A model generated the notes under the pieces. That model worked only from the letters and a program-made list of their open reading frames with translations, was not told the DNA's origin and made no database searches. From Arthrobacter sp. FB24 (GTDB lineage Bacteria > Actinomycetota > Actinomycetes > Actinomycetales > Micrococcaceae): a stretch of DNA of 64,000 nt. The translations under genes were made by a program, and so were the position numbers. Shown here piece after piece: positions 17,336 through 25,598 of this stretch (the stretch's first letter is position 1; every line of letters begins with the position of its first letter). The DNA lies in the NCBI RefSeq assembly GCF_000196235.1, contig NC_008541.1, positions 992,001 to 1,056,000 of the forward strand, written 5' to 3'.

Positions 17336-17511
17336 TTTCTTGCCTCCGGAGATGTGGTGCGTGAGTGTTATGGCTGCTCTTGTCTGCTCAAGATATCCTC
17401 ATGCATGCCGGGCGCCTACGGACTTTGCGGAACCCGTTGTCAGCACAATGCAGAGAGCCTACGCTGTGCCCACGGCCCCACCCCGGGGACCGTTTCCAGA
17501 CAGGAAAGACC

Positions 17512-17832
17512 ATGACCAAGTATCTTTTTGAAGCGAATTACGTGGGCGAGGGAATCAAGGGGCTCATGCGCGAAGGCGGTACCAAGCGGCGTGAGGCGCT
17601 GGTCCAGGCCCTTGATTCCGTAGGAGGATCGCTCGAGAGCTTTTACTACGCCTTCGGGGACACTGACGTCCTTGGCGTGTTCGAGGTCCCCAGCTCGGCC
17701 GACGCCGCCGCCCTTTCGCTGATGATCAATTCGACGGGCAGCGTGAACGTCCGCCTGAAGCCGCTCATGACGCCGGAAGACATCGACGACGCAGCCAAGA
17801 AGACACCGGCGTACCGGGCTCCCGGGCAGTAA
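17512..17832 (+). CDS. GYD-domain protein
   Basis: Protein of 106 residues with the GYD domain, a ferredoxin-like alpha/beta fold. It begins MTKYLFEANYVGEGIKGLMREGGTKRREAL and carries YYAFGDTDVLGVFEVP. The family is of unknown function. AGGAAAG precedes the ATG by a few bases. The frame is open 49 codons upstream but that stretch is Arg/Pro-rich and not conserved in character. It is divergent from the methyltransferase gene. Confidence 0.88.
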   Translation: MTKYLFEANYVGEGIKGLMREGGTKRREALVQALDSVGGSLESFYYAFGDTDVLGVFEVPSSADAAALSLMINSTGSVNVRLKPLMTPEDIDDAAKKTPAYRAPGQ

Positions 17833-17940
17833 CGCGGGGCGCTGGCGGGGACAGTCCCGGCAGGCAGCCGCTCGGTTGCCGCCGCCCACCTCACTGTCAC
17901 ATGTCTAGGGTTCCCGCAGCAGCGGCGCTCACCTGTCGGT

Positions 17941-18336
17941 CTATCCACCGCCCTTGATCTTCCGCCAGCCGCCCGCGCGGTTGTTGGCGATGATCGTGCG
18001 AAACATCTCGCCGAGCGCTTCCTCGTTCACGGATTCGCCCTCGCGGAAGGCGACGGTGCGGGCTGTTTTGTTGCTGTGCCCGGCGGTGATGATGTTGTGC
18101 GGATCCGGGACAATGCCGCCGTCGTACATAAACACGTTCACGTGATCCTTCGCCGCCAGGAGGGCGCAGATGTTCCCATCCAGGACGAAGTAGGGCTGGA
18201 CGGTGCGTTTGATGGTTTCCTCGACGGCGGGATCCGCGGCGTGGACCAGGTCGCGGACCTGCCGGCAAATGGCCTGCTGCCAGGCCGGAAGCACTTCGAT
18301 GTAGCGGTCCACGCGCGGGTCTTTGGTGTAGTCCAT
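17941..18336 (-). CDS. DUF1801 (YdhG-like) protein
   Basis: Protein of 131 residues of the YdhG/DUF1801 group with a YjbR/frataxin-like fold (AVEETIKRTVQPYFVLDGNICALLAAKDHVNVFMYDGG, TARTVAFREGESVNEEALGEMFRTII). Function unknown. The ATG lies 17 bases after the stop of the DinB gene, so both are probably on one transcript. The frame extends further up through the DinB gene but only as its shadow. Confidence 0.85.
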   Translation of the reverse strand: MDYTKDPRVDRYIEVLPAWQQAICRQVRDLVHAADPAVEETIKRTVQPYFVLDGNICALLAAKDHVNVFMYDGGIVPDPHNIITAGHSNKTARTVAFREGESVNEEALGEMFRTIIANNRAGGWRKIKGGG

Positions 18337-18352
18337 GGCTGCGTTCGTGGCC

Positions 18353-18850
18353 TCAGCGGGCGGTGATCTGCTCGCGCAGGATGTCCGCATGCCCGCAGTG
18401 CTGGGCGAGTTCGCGCAGCATGTGCAGGTACACCCAGCGCAGCGGCAGCGGGCCGCGGCGGTTGCCGCGGAGCACGTCGTCGAGCTCCAGGACCGAGGTG
18501 GCGCGGACGGAAGCCTCGCACGCTTCGCGGTGTGCCTGTTGGACGGACCCAATGGTGTCCCGGTCAGTGAGGATGAACGATTCATCGGGGGTGGCCGGGA
18601 TACCGATCTCGGCGCGGGATCGGCACGTGATGGCTTCGTCAAACCAGACCTTCTCCACGAAGGTGGCGTGCTTCACCAGGCCCAGCAGCGTGGTCCGCGA
18701 CGGCACCAGGGACCGCCGCGCCTGCTCCTCGGTCAGCCCGTCCAGACAGGCATTAAGCATGCTGCGGTGCTCATTGATGAATGCCTCGAACTGGACGCGG
18801 GCGGGCTGGTTGATGACGTCTTCGGCGAAGGTGGCGGGGAGGGCAGGCAT
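18353..18850 (-). CDS. DinB-family protein (DUF664-like)
   Basis: Four-helix bundle protein of 165 residues of the DinB/YfiT superfamily. Three candidate metal ligands are visible: LGLVKHATFVEKVWF, WVYLHMLRELAQHCGHADILREQI, where the HxxxHxxH-like arrangement at the end is typical. In actinobacteria the superfamily includes mycothiol-dependent transferases, so a thiol-transfer or detoxification role is possible. It precedes the DUF1801 gene by 16 bases. Confidence 0.88.
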   Translation of the reverse strand: MPALPATFAEDVINQPARVQFEAFINEHRSMLNACLDGLTEEQARRSLVPSRTTLLGLVKHATFVEKVWFDEAITCRSRAEIGIPATPDESFILTDRDTIGSVQQAHREACEASVRATSVLELDDVLRGNRRGPLPLRWVYLHMLRELAQHCGHADILREQITAR

Positions 18851-18927
18851 GTGTGAAGTATTGCAAGGCCGTCCATTCGGGGCAACGGCCCGGCCGTTGT
18901 GCTCCCGGGACGACGGCGTCCTCCCGC

Positions 18928-19251
18928 CTAAGAGGCTGAGCGCCGGTTGCGCGCCAGGCGCACCAGCTGGCTGAAAGCGAAGACGAAAACGGCCTCGATC
19001 AGCGCCATCAGTCCGAGCAGCAGCCACTGCCCCTGGCTGATGAACACGACGGCGCCGGTGAGAACCAGCACGGTTCCGAGGACCAGCGCATACACGGCGA
19101 AGCCGAAGGCCACCTTGGCGCTGCGCACGCCGGTGCGGAAGCCGAAGCCCATCGGCTCTCCGCCGGGGAGCCCCTCAACGCGGTCGGGGCCGGCGGGTTG
19201 GAGCTTGTCGAACTCTTCCCACGGATCCCGGCTCTGGTCCTGATCGGTCAT
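18928..19251 (-). CDS. Small two-helix membrane protein
   Basis: Unrecognised protein of 107 residues. A polar N-terminal half (DPWEEFDKLQPAGPDRVEG) precedes two hydrophobic helices near residues 47-70 and 73-95, ending in an Arg-rich tail. Similar proteins are widespread, uncharacterised, in Micrococcaceae. The start ATG gives MTDQDQSRDPWEE; the frame is open far upstream only because it shadows the divergent DinB gene. Confidence 0.7.
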   Translation of the reverse strand: MTDQDQSRDPWEEFDKLQPAGPDRVEGLPGGEPMGFGFRTGVRSAKVAFGFAVYALVLGTVLVLTGAVVFISQGQWLLLGLMALIEAVFVFAFSQLVRLARNRRSAS

Positions 19252-19342
19252 AACTCCATTATCCCGCGCGTCGCCTGGCCCTATGCCGTGGCGACGCATC
19301 CGTGCGAGCATGGGCCTCACTGACACACAGCAAGGGGACCTG

Positions 19343-19843
19343 ATGAAATCCAACGAACTGCTGCTGGATGCCTTCGGCCGGATCCGCGAGACCGTGGAGG
19401 CAACCCTTGACGGGGTGGACGACGGCGTCCTTGCCCGCCGCCCCGCCGGCACAGGTAACTCGATCGCCTGGCTGATCTGGCACCTGGGCCGGGTGGAGGA
19501 CGCGCAGGTGGCCGCGGCCGCTGGCCTGGACCAGGTTTGGACTTCGCAGGGGTTTGTGGGCCGCTTCAAGCTGCCGCTTCGCGAGCGCGACACCGGGTAC
19601 GGCCATTCGAGCGCCCAAGTCGATTCCGTGAAGGCCCCGGCGGCGCTGCTGCTCGAATACTACGACGCCGTCCACCGGCAGACCGCGGACTTCCTGCAGA
19701 CCCTCGGCGACGACGACTTGGACCGCGTCGTGGACACCCGCTGGGACCCGCCGGTCACCCTCGGGGTGCGGCTCGTCAGTACGATCGCCGACTGCCTCCA
19801 GCATGTGGGGCAGGCCGCCTACGCGAAGGGCCTGAAACACTGA
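19343..19843 (+). CDS. DinB-family protein, mycothiol-transferase type
   Basis: Four-helix bundle protein of 166 residues (DUF664/DinB_2). The metal-ligand histidines are in IAWLIWHLGRVEDAQVA and DCLQHVGQAAYAKG, the usual positions for a zinc-dependent thiol transferase. The actinobacterial branch includes mycothiol S-transferases, so detoxification of electrophiles is the best guess. AAGGGG precedes the ATG at 19343; a Met 11 codons earlier (19310) lacks a ribosome site. Not closely similar to the DinB gene at 18353. Confidence 0.88.
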   Translation: MKSNELLLDAFGRIRETVEATLDGVDDGVLARRPAGTGNSIAWLIWHLGRVEDAQVAAAAGLDQVWTSQGFVGRFKLPLRERDTGYGHSSAQVDSVKAPAALLLEYYDAVHRQTADFLQTLGDDDLDRVVDTRWDPPVTLGVRLVSTIADCLQHVGQAAYAKGLKH

Positions 19844-19861
19844 CGGACTGAGCGGAAGCCG

Positions 19862-20425
19862 CTATTTTGCGGTGAGGTTGATGCTGACCCGCCATGTGTC
19901 GTCCAGAGCCGGGTCAGCTTCGATGCACACCCTTGAGGTGCTTCCATCCTTTTCCTTGTCCTCGAGGCAGCCGCTGAACAGGCCCATGGGCGGCCCGGAG
20001 GTTTTCATGCCCAGCCGGGAAGCGGCGTCCGCCAGGCCAACCCTGTGGGGGACTGCCCAGGTGGCGCTCAGCCGGACGCAGGGGATATCGATCGACAGGC
20101 AGCCGCTCTCCACCTTCGGGTCAGAACGCCCCACGAGTTGCCAGTCACTCTCCGGCAGGTTGTCGGCCTTGGCCGTCATCGCCCGGGCCTTAGCCTCATG
20201 GCTGCCGCCATTGTTGATGAGGCTCGCCACAGAGGCGCAGCCGGCGAAGAGGACGGCAACGATCAACGCGGTTGCAACTCCAACGCCACCAAGTACCCAG
20301 CCGAGCTTGCCCTTCTTCCGCGGAGGCCGGAATGGCTGCTGAGACTGGAACTGCTGCTGAGGTGGTCCGTATTGTGATCCTTGCCGTTGTCCGTGCTGAG
20401 GGCCGTGGCCCGGCGGTTGTGCCAT
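19862..20425 (-). CDS. Membrane-anchored protein with Pro/Gln-rich N-terminus
   Basis: Unrecognised protein of 187 residues. The first 35 residues are Pro/Gln/Gly-rich and cytoplasmic in composition, followed by Arg/Lys and one membrane helix at about residues 42-62 (GWVLGGVGVATALIVAVLFAGC), then an extracytoplasmic domain of about 115 residues with four to five Cys (SGCLSIDIPCVRLS, FSGCLEDKE, RVCIEAD), possibly disulphide-linked. No domain name can be given. Confidence 0.75.
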   Translation of the reverse strand: MAQPPGHGPQHGQRQGSQYGPPQQQFQSQQPFRPPRKKGKLGWVLGGVGVATALIVAVLFAGCASVASLINNGGSHEAKARAMTAKADNLPESDWQLVGRSDPKVESGCLSIDIPCVRLSATWAVPHRVGLADAASRLGMKTSGPPMGLFSGCLEDKEKDGSTSRVCIEADPALDDTWRVSINLTAK

Positions 20426-20528
20426 TTCGTTGTCCCCCTGATGTCGCCTGACAGTCGGTCATGACTCTACTGGCTGAGGTACATAGGATGGGGCCACCTC
20501 TCCCTGAGCTGCGGAGGCGGTTCCCGAC

Positions 20529-20981
20529 TTAGCCGCGGCTCGCGAGGACCGCCTGCAGCTTCTCGAACGAATCAGTCCAGCCGCCGCGGTGCAGGTCCAG
20601 CCGCTCCTCCGTGAGGAACGGTCCCTGTGACAGCGCCAGGCGCGTGCCGTCGTCGGCCGTCTGGAGCGAAAGGTCGACGACGGTCTCCCGGTCGTCCGGC
20701 GTCGGCTCCTCCCAGCGGAACGTGTACACGAGACGAAATGGCGGGTCGATCTCCCGGAACTCGCCGGAGAGGTGGAACGGTTCTCCGTCCGGCGGCGCCA
20801 TGAGGAACCGGTAGCGGCCGCCCTCCACGAGGTTCACGTCGGCTGACGGGATGACGAAGCCGTGCGGGCCCCACCACTTCTCCAGCTCGGACGATTCCGT
20901 CAGCATCCGGAAGATTTCTTCCGGACGGGCAGGAAGCGTGCACTCCAGGTTCAGGACCAGCACGCCGGTTTCCTCGTTCAT
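20529..20981 (-). CDS. SRPBCC / AHSA1-family protein
   Basis: START-fold protein of 150 residues of the AHSA1-like group: LPARPEEIFRMLTESSELEKWWGPHGF, VEGGRYRF, GEFREIDPPFRLVYTFRWEEP and GGWTDSFEKL are the usual landmarks. It probably binds a hydrophobic ligand; actinobacterial members are often paired with ArsR regulators, none of which is present here. Stands alone on the minus strand. Confidence 0.92.
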   Translation of the reverse strand: MNEETGVLVLNLECTLPARPEEIFRMLTESSELEKWWGPHGFVIPSADVNLVEGGRYRFLMAPPDGEPFHLSGEFREIDPPFRLVYTFRWEEPTPDDRETVVDLSLQTADDGTRLALSQGPFLTEERLDLHRGGWTDSFEKLQAVLASRG

Positions 20982-21038
20982 CGTTCAACTCTGGCATCCC
21001 GCGGACACGGGCGAAAGACGCTGACGAAAGAACCGGAC

Positions 21039-21850
21039 CTACCGGTTGTGCCTCGCCCACAACTGCAGCCACAGCAGCAGGCGCGTCTCGGGGTCATCCA
21101 CGTCGATGCCGAAGAGGGCCTGCACCCGGGACAGTCGGTAGCGGACAGTGTTCACGTGGACGTCCAGGGCCTTGGCGGCCTCGACAGCGTTGCCGCCGCG
21201 CCCAGCGCGGCCACGACGGGGCGTGAGAGAAGCCGCCGCCGCGTTCTGGACAATCTTGAGCAGCGCGCCGCGCTGAACTGCAGGGACGATTCAGTGCTCT
21301 GCGGCAGGGCGATGTACACGATGCCGTCGGAGAGCCCCCAGACCGCGGAGGGCAGCCGGATGGCGCAGGCGGTCCGGACGGTGTGCACGGAATCCGGCAC
21401 GTGCATGCGCAGCATCGAGCTTCGCCGCGTCTCGTCGATGGGCTGGTCCGGGAGGGTGGAATAGGCCAGGATCGTCTGCTCCGGATCGGCTATCGCAATG
21501 GCACCGCCGGCCTGGGCCGCGACGGTGTTGGCCAGGTCGAACAGGTCCCCGGGGCGGATGTCCACCAGGGTTCGGCCTGACTGCCGGTGCGGGATGACGG
21601 CGGCGTCCATGATCTCCGCCAGCTGGTTCCACGGCACGGAGTCGGAAGCCCTCAAGAGCACCACCCCCGTTTCCCTTGCTGCTGCCCGGAGTGCCGTGTC
21701 CGGCTTCCCGCTGGTCTTGTAGACGATGGCCACGTACCCGGCGTCCTTGAGCTCCTGGACCTTGGCCCGCAGGCGCTTTCCGGACAGCGACAGGCCTATG
21801 GCCAGGGCAACAGCGCCGGGGAACGTGGCGGCGTCGAGGACTACGACGTA
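21039..21850 (-). pseudogene. Degenerate PucR/CdaR-family regulator
   Basis: Remnant of a PucR-type transcriptional regulator. From 21850 downward one frame reads VVVLDAATFPGAVALAIG and continues to SSLQFSAA near 21275, where the frame shifts within GC-rich sequence. The helix-turn-helix then continues in another frame as LLKIVQNAAAAS, NAVEAAKALDVHVNTVRYRLSRVQALFGIDVDD and ends LLLWLQLWARHNR before a TAG at 21039. The N-terminus is also missing: homology begins about where the DUF2177 gene ends, with no own start codon. Even with the shift repaired only about 270 residues remain, short for the family, which suggests internal loss. A sequencing error could explain the shift but not the missing 5' end. 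Confidence 0.75.
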
Positions 21851-22272
21851 CGCTGCCGGACACGGTCCGGCCGGAGCACGGTAACGGTCAGCCAGGTGAC
21901 GGCGCTGCACACCCCGGCACCCCAGGCGATGTCGGTCACGGCCACCAGGACGGGGAAGTCCTTCAGCACGGCCAGCGCGGTCAGGGCCCAGGTTGCGTAG
22001 GTGAAGAAACCGAACAAGGCTGCGCCCGTCACCCGCTGCCGCAGGGTGGCGCCGGCATCGTTGGGCCGGATGCCGTAGTGCACGATGCCCACGACAAAGA
22101 TCAGGTAGAAGACGACGGCGCCGGCGAGGTTCACGCTGGGCGCCAGCAGGTCCCCGATCTGGCTTTCGTACTGCCTGTTGGCCACGGTGAGGATCCAGGC
22201 AACGTCGATGACGGCGAAGACGACGGCCGCGGCCGCGTAGGCGAGCAGCCACTTTTTGACTCGGACGTTCAT
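21841..22272 (-). CDS. DUF2177 membrane protein
   Basis: Integral membrane protein of 143 residues with four helices, matching DUF2177 (WLLAYAAAAVVFAVIDVAWI at the start, FFTYATWALTALAVLKDFP in the middle, DIAWGAGVCSAVTWLTVTV at the end). Its ATG overlaps the stop of the acyl-CoA ligase gene by 4 bases (ATGA), so it is the last gene of a coupled three-gene operon. Function unknown. Confidence 0.88.
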   Translation of the reverse strand: MNVRVKKWLLAYAAAAVVFAVIDVAWILTVANRQYESQIGDLLAPSVNLAGAVVFYLIFVVGIVHYGIRPNDAGATLRQRVTGAALFGFFTYATWALTALAVLKDFPVLVAVTDIAWGAGVCSAVTWLTVTVLRPDRVRQRTS

Positions 22273-24137
22273 GCTTGGCTCCTTGGCTGGGCGTAGAGGG
22301 TTTCGACGATGTGCCGGGTGCGTTCGGCAAAGGCCGTGCGCTTGAGCTTCATGGTGGGCGTCACTATACCGCTGGCCTCACTGAGGTCGGTGAGCAGCAG
22401 CACGAAGCGGCGCACCTGCTCGGACTGCGCGATCTTCGCGTTCGCGGCACTGACAGCGCTGCCGATCGCGGCGAGGAGCCGCGCGTCGTCGACCTGGACT
22501 GCGCCGCCGTCGTCCGGGATCCGCAAACCGGCCAGGTCCGCGATGCCCTCGCGCGCGGCCCAGGCCGCGACGGATTCCGGGTCCAGCAGCACGAGGCCGC
22601 CGAGGTACGGTTTGCCCTCTCCCACCATTACGGCGTGGGCCACCAGGGGGTCGCCCTCCACGTAGCCTTCCCAGATGGCGGGGGAGATGGTCTTGCCGCC
22701 CGCGGTGACAATGACGTCCTTCAGCCGGCCCGTGAGGGTGAGCCGTCCCGTCGCGTCGAGCCGGCCGAGGTCCCCGGTGCGGAAGAACCCCTCCGCGAAC
22801 GCGTCCGTGTTGTCCGAGGGCTTGCGGTAGCCGGCAAAGACGCCCACGCCGCGGGCCAGCACCTCGCCCTGCTCCGAGATGCGCACGGTGGTTCCCGGCA
22901 TGGGGACGCCCACGGAGCCTGACACGATCGCGCCGGGCATGTTGCCGGTCAGCGGAGCGGTGGTCTCGGTGAGGCCGTAGCCCTCGATCACCGGCAGGGA
23001 CAGGCCGCGGAAGAACAGGGACAGCTCGGCGTCTAGGGCGGCCGCACCGGACAGCAGGTAGTCGAGCCGTCCGCCCATCAGCTTCCGCAGCCGGGCGTAG
23101 AACAGGCGGTCGTACAGGGCATGCCGCAGCCGCAGGCCCGGGCCGGCCTTGGCCGCCGGGTCGGCGTCGCGGGCCTCGGCGAACCGGCCCCACGCCACCG
23201 CGGTGCGCTGCGCCGAAGCCCACACCCGACCCAGGCGCTTCTTCGCCGCGGCGCCCGCAGCGGACGCCTGGATCTTCTGCAGAACGCGGGGGACCACCAC
23301 CAGGAACGTCGGCCGCAGGACGCCCAGGGCGGGAACGACGTCCCGGGGATCGGACAGGTGCGCGATGCGCATGCCGTTGGCCAGGCAGATCAGCTGCAGT
23401 CCGCGCGCCAGCACATGGGCCATGGGCAGGAAGATGATGGTGTTGCCGCCTTCGCGGACCACTTCGGTGTAGGCGGCCCCCACGTTCAGCACCTGCCCCA
23501 CGAAATTGCCATGGGTGATCAGGGCACCTTTCGGCGCGGCGGTGGTGCCGGAGGTGTACACGATGGTGGCCACTGAGTCGAGGTCCGCCAGCAGGCGCCG
23601 CTCCTCGACGGCGGCATCCGAAATTCCGGCGCCGCGGACCACGAGGTCAGCCAGGTCAGCGCCCGGGCAGGCGTCCATCGTCCAGACGCCCAGGGCCGGC
23701 ATCCCGGCCTGCTCGAATCCCCGCTCCAGCAGGACCGCGTGCCCGGCGGTACCGGCAATCGCGAGGCGCACCGCTGCGTCGCCGAGGATCGCGGCCACCT
23801 GGGGAGCTGCCGACGTCTCGTAGATGGGCACGACGACGGCGCCGGCGAACCACGCTGCCATGTCGGCCAGCGCCCACTCGTACCGGGTGGGGGACATGAT
23901 GGCCAGCGATTCGCCGGGCTGGAGCCCGACGGCGATGAGGCCCTTGGCCAGGGCACGCACCTCGTCCACGAACTGGCGGGTGGTCACCCGGCGCCACGGT
24001 TCCGTGATCGCAGCGTTCGCGGCGCGCACCTCGAAGGCGACGTGGTCCGGGGCGGTCCGGAACCGGTGCATCAGGAGCTCGGTCGCGTTCCGGTGAACGG
24101 ACGGCTCAACGAGCAGCGGGGTGGTGGACTCTCTCAT
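22269..24137 (-). CDS. Long-chain fatty-acid--CoA ligase (AMP-forming)
   Basis: ANL-superfamily ligase of 622 residues, FadD15-like. It activates fatty acids to acyl-AMP and then acyl-CoA. Motifs are A3 IVYTSGTTAAPKGALITH near residue 195, A5 GYGLTETTAP, A7 FFRTGDLGRLDATGRLTLTGRLKDVIVTAGGK, and a C-terminal lysine region in KLKRTAFAERTRHIVETLY. Its ATG overlaps the stop of the MarR gene (ATGA), and its own stop overlaps the DUF2177 start in the same way. The MarR partner suggests lipid- or aromatic-acid-responsive control. Chain-length preference is not readable. Confidence 0.93.
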   Translation of the reverse strand: MRESTTPLLVEPSVHRNATELLMHRFRTAPDHVAFEVRAANAAITEPWRRVTTRQFVDEVRALAKGLIAVGLQPGESLAIMSPTRYEWALADMAAWFAGAVVVPIYETSAAPQVAAILGDAAVRLAIAGTAGHAVLLERGFEQAGMPALGVWTMDACPGADLADLVVRGAGISDAAVEERRLLADLDSVATIVYTSGTTAAPKGALITHGNFVGQVLNVGAAYTEVVREGGNTIIFLPMAHVLARGLQLICLANGMRIAHLSDPRDVVPALGVLRPTFLVVVPRVLQKIQASAAGAAAKKRLGRVWASAQRTAVAWGRFAEARDADPAAKAGPGLRLRHALYDRLFYARLRKLMGGRLDYLLSGAAALDAELSLFFRGLSLPVIEGYGLTETTAPLTGNMPGAIVSGSVGVPMPGTTVRISEQGEVLARGVGVFAGYRKPSDNTDAFAEGFFRTGDLGRLDATGRLTLTGRLKDVIVTAGGKTISPAIWEGYVEGDPLVAHAVMVGEGKPYLGGLVLLDPESVAAWAAREGIADLAGLRIPDDGGAVQVDDARLLAAIGSAVSAANAKIAQSEQVRRFVLLLTDLSEASGIVTPTMKLKRTAFAERTRHIVETLYAQPRSQA

Positions 24138-24619
24138 TGGCTGTCCTTCTCGGAAAGTGTGCGGAGGTGGTCACGCATCAGGTGCCGGGCGACGTCGAGG
24201 AAATCCGCCACGGCGCTCTGCTGTGCGGCGGGCAGGGCCTTGAGGTGCTGATCCGTGGCCGTCATCAGGGGCCGCATCAGGGCCATGATTCCTTTGGCGG
24301 ATTCCGGGGTGGCGCTCACTTGGACCTGACGGCGGTCGTCCGCGCCGCGGTGCCGGGCCACGTAGCCGCGGCTTTCCAGCCGGTTCACGATGGCAGTGGT
24401 GGTGGCCGGAGTTGCGCCGAGCTCCTCGGCGAGCTTGCCCACCGTGACCGGTCCGGACAGTTCGACCGCCGACAGGGCGCGGAAGTCGGTCAGGTTGATC
24501 CCCAGCCCGCGGGCGATTTCGCGCTCGGTTTCGTTGGCAAGGGTGAACAGGCCCTGCAGTGCCACGGCGGCCGGGTGGAAAGGCGTTGCACTCGCGGCCC
24601 CACCTGCTTGCATTTGCAT
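24134..24619 (-). CDS. MarR-family regulator
   Basis: Winged-helix regulator of 161 residues: LTDFRALSAVELSGPVTVGKLAEELGATPATTTAIVNRLESRGYVARHRGADDRRQVQVSATPES is the DNA-binding domain with the RDDRR-type wing (here GADDRRQV). The start MQMQAGGAAS has two in-frame ATG codons. It is the first gene of the MarR - acyl-CoA ligase - DUF2177 operon and likely represses it until an acyl or aromatic ligand binds. Confidence 0.93.
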   Translation of the reverse strand: MQMQAGGAASATPFHPAAVALQGLFTLANETEREIARGLGINLTDFRALSAVELSGPVTVGKLAEELGATPATTTAIVNRLESRGYVARHRGADDRRQVQVSATPESAKGIMALMRPLMTATDQHLKALPAAQQSAVADFLDVARHLMRDHLRTLSEKDSQ

Positions 24620-24628
24620 GTAACCACC

Positions 24629-24670
24629 CTACTCAATAAAGTTATATGTTCAAACAGGATTGAATAGTAG
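24629..24670. promoter_or_regulatory. AT-rich divergent control region with imperfect inverted repeat
   Basis: The gap between the MarR gene and the divergent DUF1295 gene is strikingly AT-rich for this genome. CTACTCAAT (24629-24637) faces ATTGAATAGTAG (24659-24670). It is a candidate MarR operator and shared promoter zone; exact promoter boxes could not be fixed. Confidence 0.35.
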
Positions 24671-24731
24671 GCTGGCTAGCAGATTGACTCCCGGGTGCTC
24701 TTGTCGTGCCGGCGTCTGAAAGGAAGCTTTG

Positions 24732-25598
24732 ATGAAGGAATCGGACCGTAAAGCGCTCATCAGTCTTCCGGTGGTTGTGGTCATCGGGGCATTGGTTGCC
24801 GCGGCCGGCAGCCAGGCCGGCGCAGTACTGGGCGGTTTCCCCCTGTTCGCCGTGGGAGTCGGGGCTGCGTTCCTCATCCAGTGGCTGGCGTTCATCCCCG
24901 CCTTCAAGGCGCAGACCGAAAAGTTCTACGACCTCACCGGCGCCCTGACGTACATCTCCATCACCCTCCTCCTGGTCCTGCTCACCCCGGGCGTGGATGC
25001 CCGGGGGCTTCTGCTCGCGGCAATGGTGGTGGCGTGGGCCGCGCGGCTGGGAAGCTTCCTGTTCCGCCGGGTCAGCAGGCACGGCAAGGACGACCGCTTC
25101 GACGAGATCAAGCCCTCGTTCCTCCGGTTCCTGAACGCCTGGACCATTCAGGGCCTCTGGGTGGTCCTCACCGCAGCAGCTGCCTGGATTGCCATTACGA
25201 GCGCCACCCGCGTGGCACTTGACGGGTGGGCCCTCGCGGGCTTTGTGGTGTGGGCGGCCGGCTTCGGCATCGAGATCGTGGCGGACAACCAGAAGGGCCG
25301 GTTCAAGGCGGACCCTGCCAATGACGGCAAGTTCATCTCCACGGGGTTGTGGTCGAAATCCCGCCACCCCAACTACTTCGGCGAGATTGTGCTCTGGATC
25401 GGTGTGCTCCTCATCGCCATCCCGGTGCTGGAAGGCTGGCAGTGGGTGGCCTTGCTCTCGCCGGTGTTCGTGGCGCTGCTGCTCATCAAAGCCAGCGGAA
25501 TCCCGCTCCTGGAGAAGAAGGCCGATTCGAAATGGGGCGGCCAGGCCGATTATGAGGCGTACAAGAAGAACACCCCGGTCCTCATCCCCAGGCTCTAG
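24732..25598 (+). CDS. DUF1295 steroid-reductase-like membrane protein
   Basis: Integral membrane protein of 288 residues with about seven helices, DUF1295 family (steroid 5-alpha-reductase / isoprenylcysteine methyltransferase-like fold). Hallmarks are LTYISITLLLVLL, KPSFLRFLNAWTIQGLWV and ADNQKGRFKADPANDGKFISTGLWSKSRHPNYFGEIVLWIGV, which holds the conserved cofactor-facing residues. The substrate is unknown. AGGAAG precedes the ATG by 5 bases; a TTG one codon earlier is the alternative. Its stop overlaps the stop of the convergent CNNM gene by 4 bases. Confidence 0.9.
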   Translation: MKESDRKALISLPVVVVIGALVAAAGSQAGAVLGGFPLFAVGVGAAFLIQWLAFIPAFKAQTEKFYDLTGALTYISITLLLVLLTPGVDARGLLLAAMVVAWAARLGSFLFRRVSRHGKDDRFDEIKPSFLRFLNAWTIQGLWVVLTAAAAWIAITSATRVALDGWALAGFVVWAAGFGIEIVADNQKGRFKADPANDGKFISTGLWSKSRHPNYFGEIVLWIGVLLIAIPVLEGWQWVALLSPVFVALLLIKASGIPLLEKKADSKWGGQADYEAYKKNTPVLIPRL

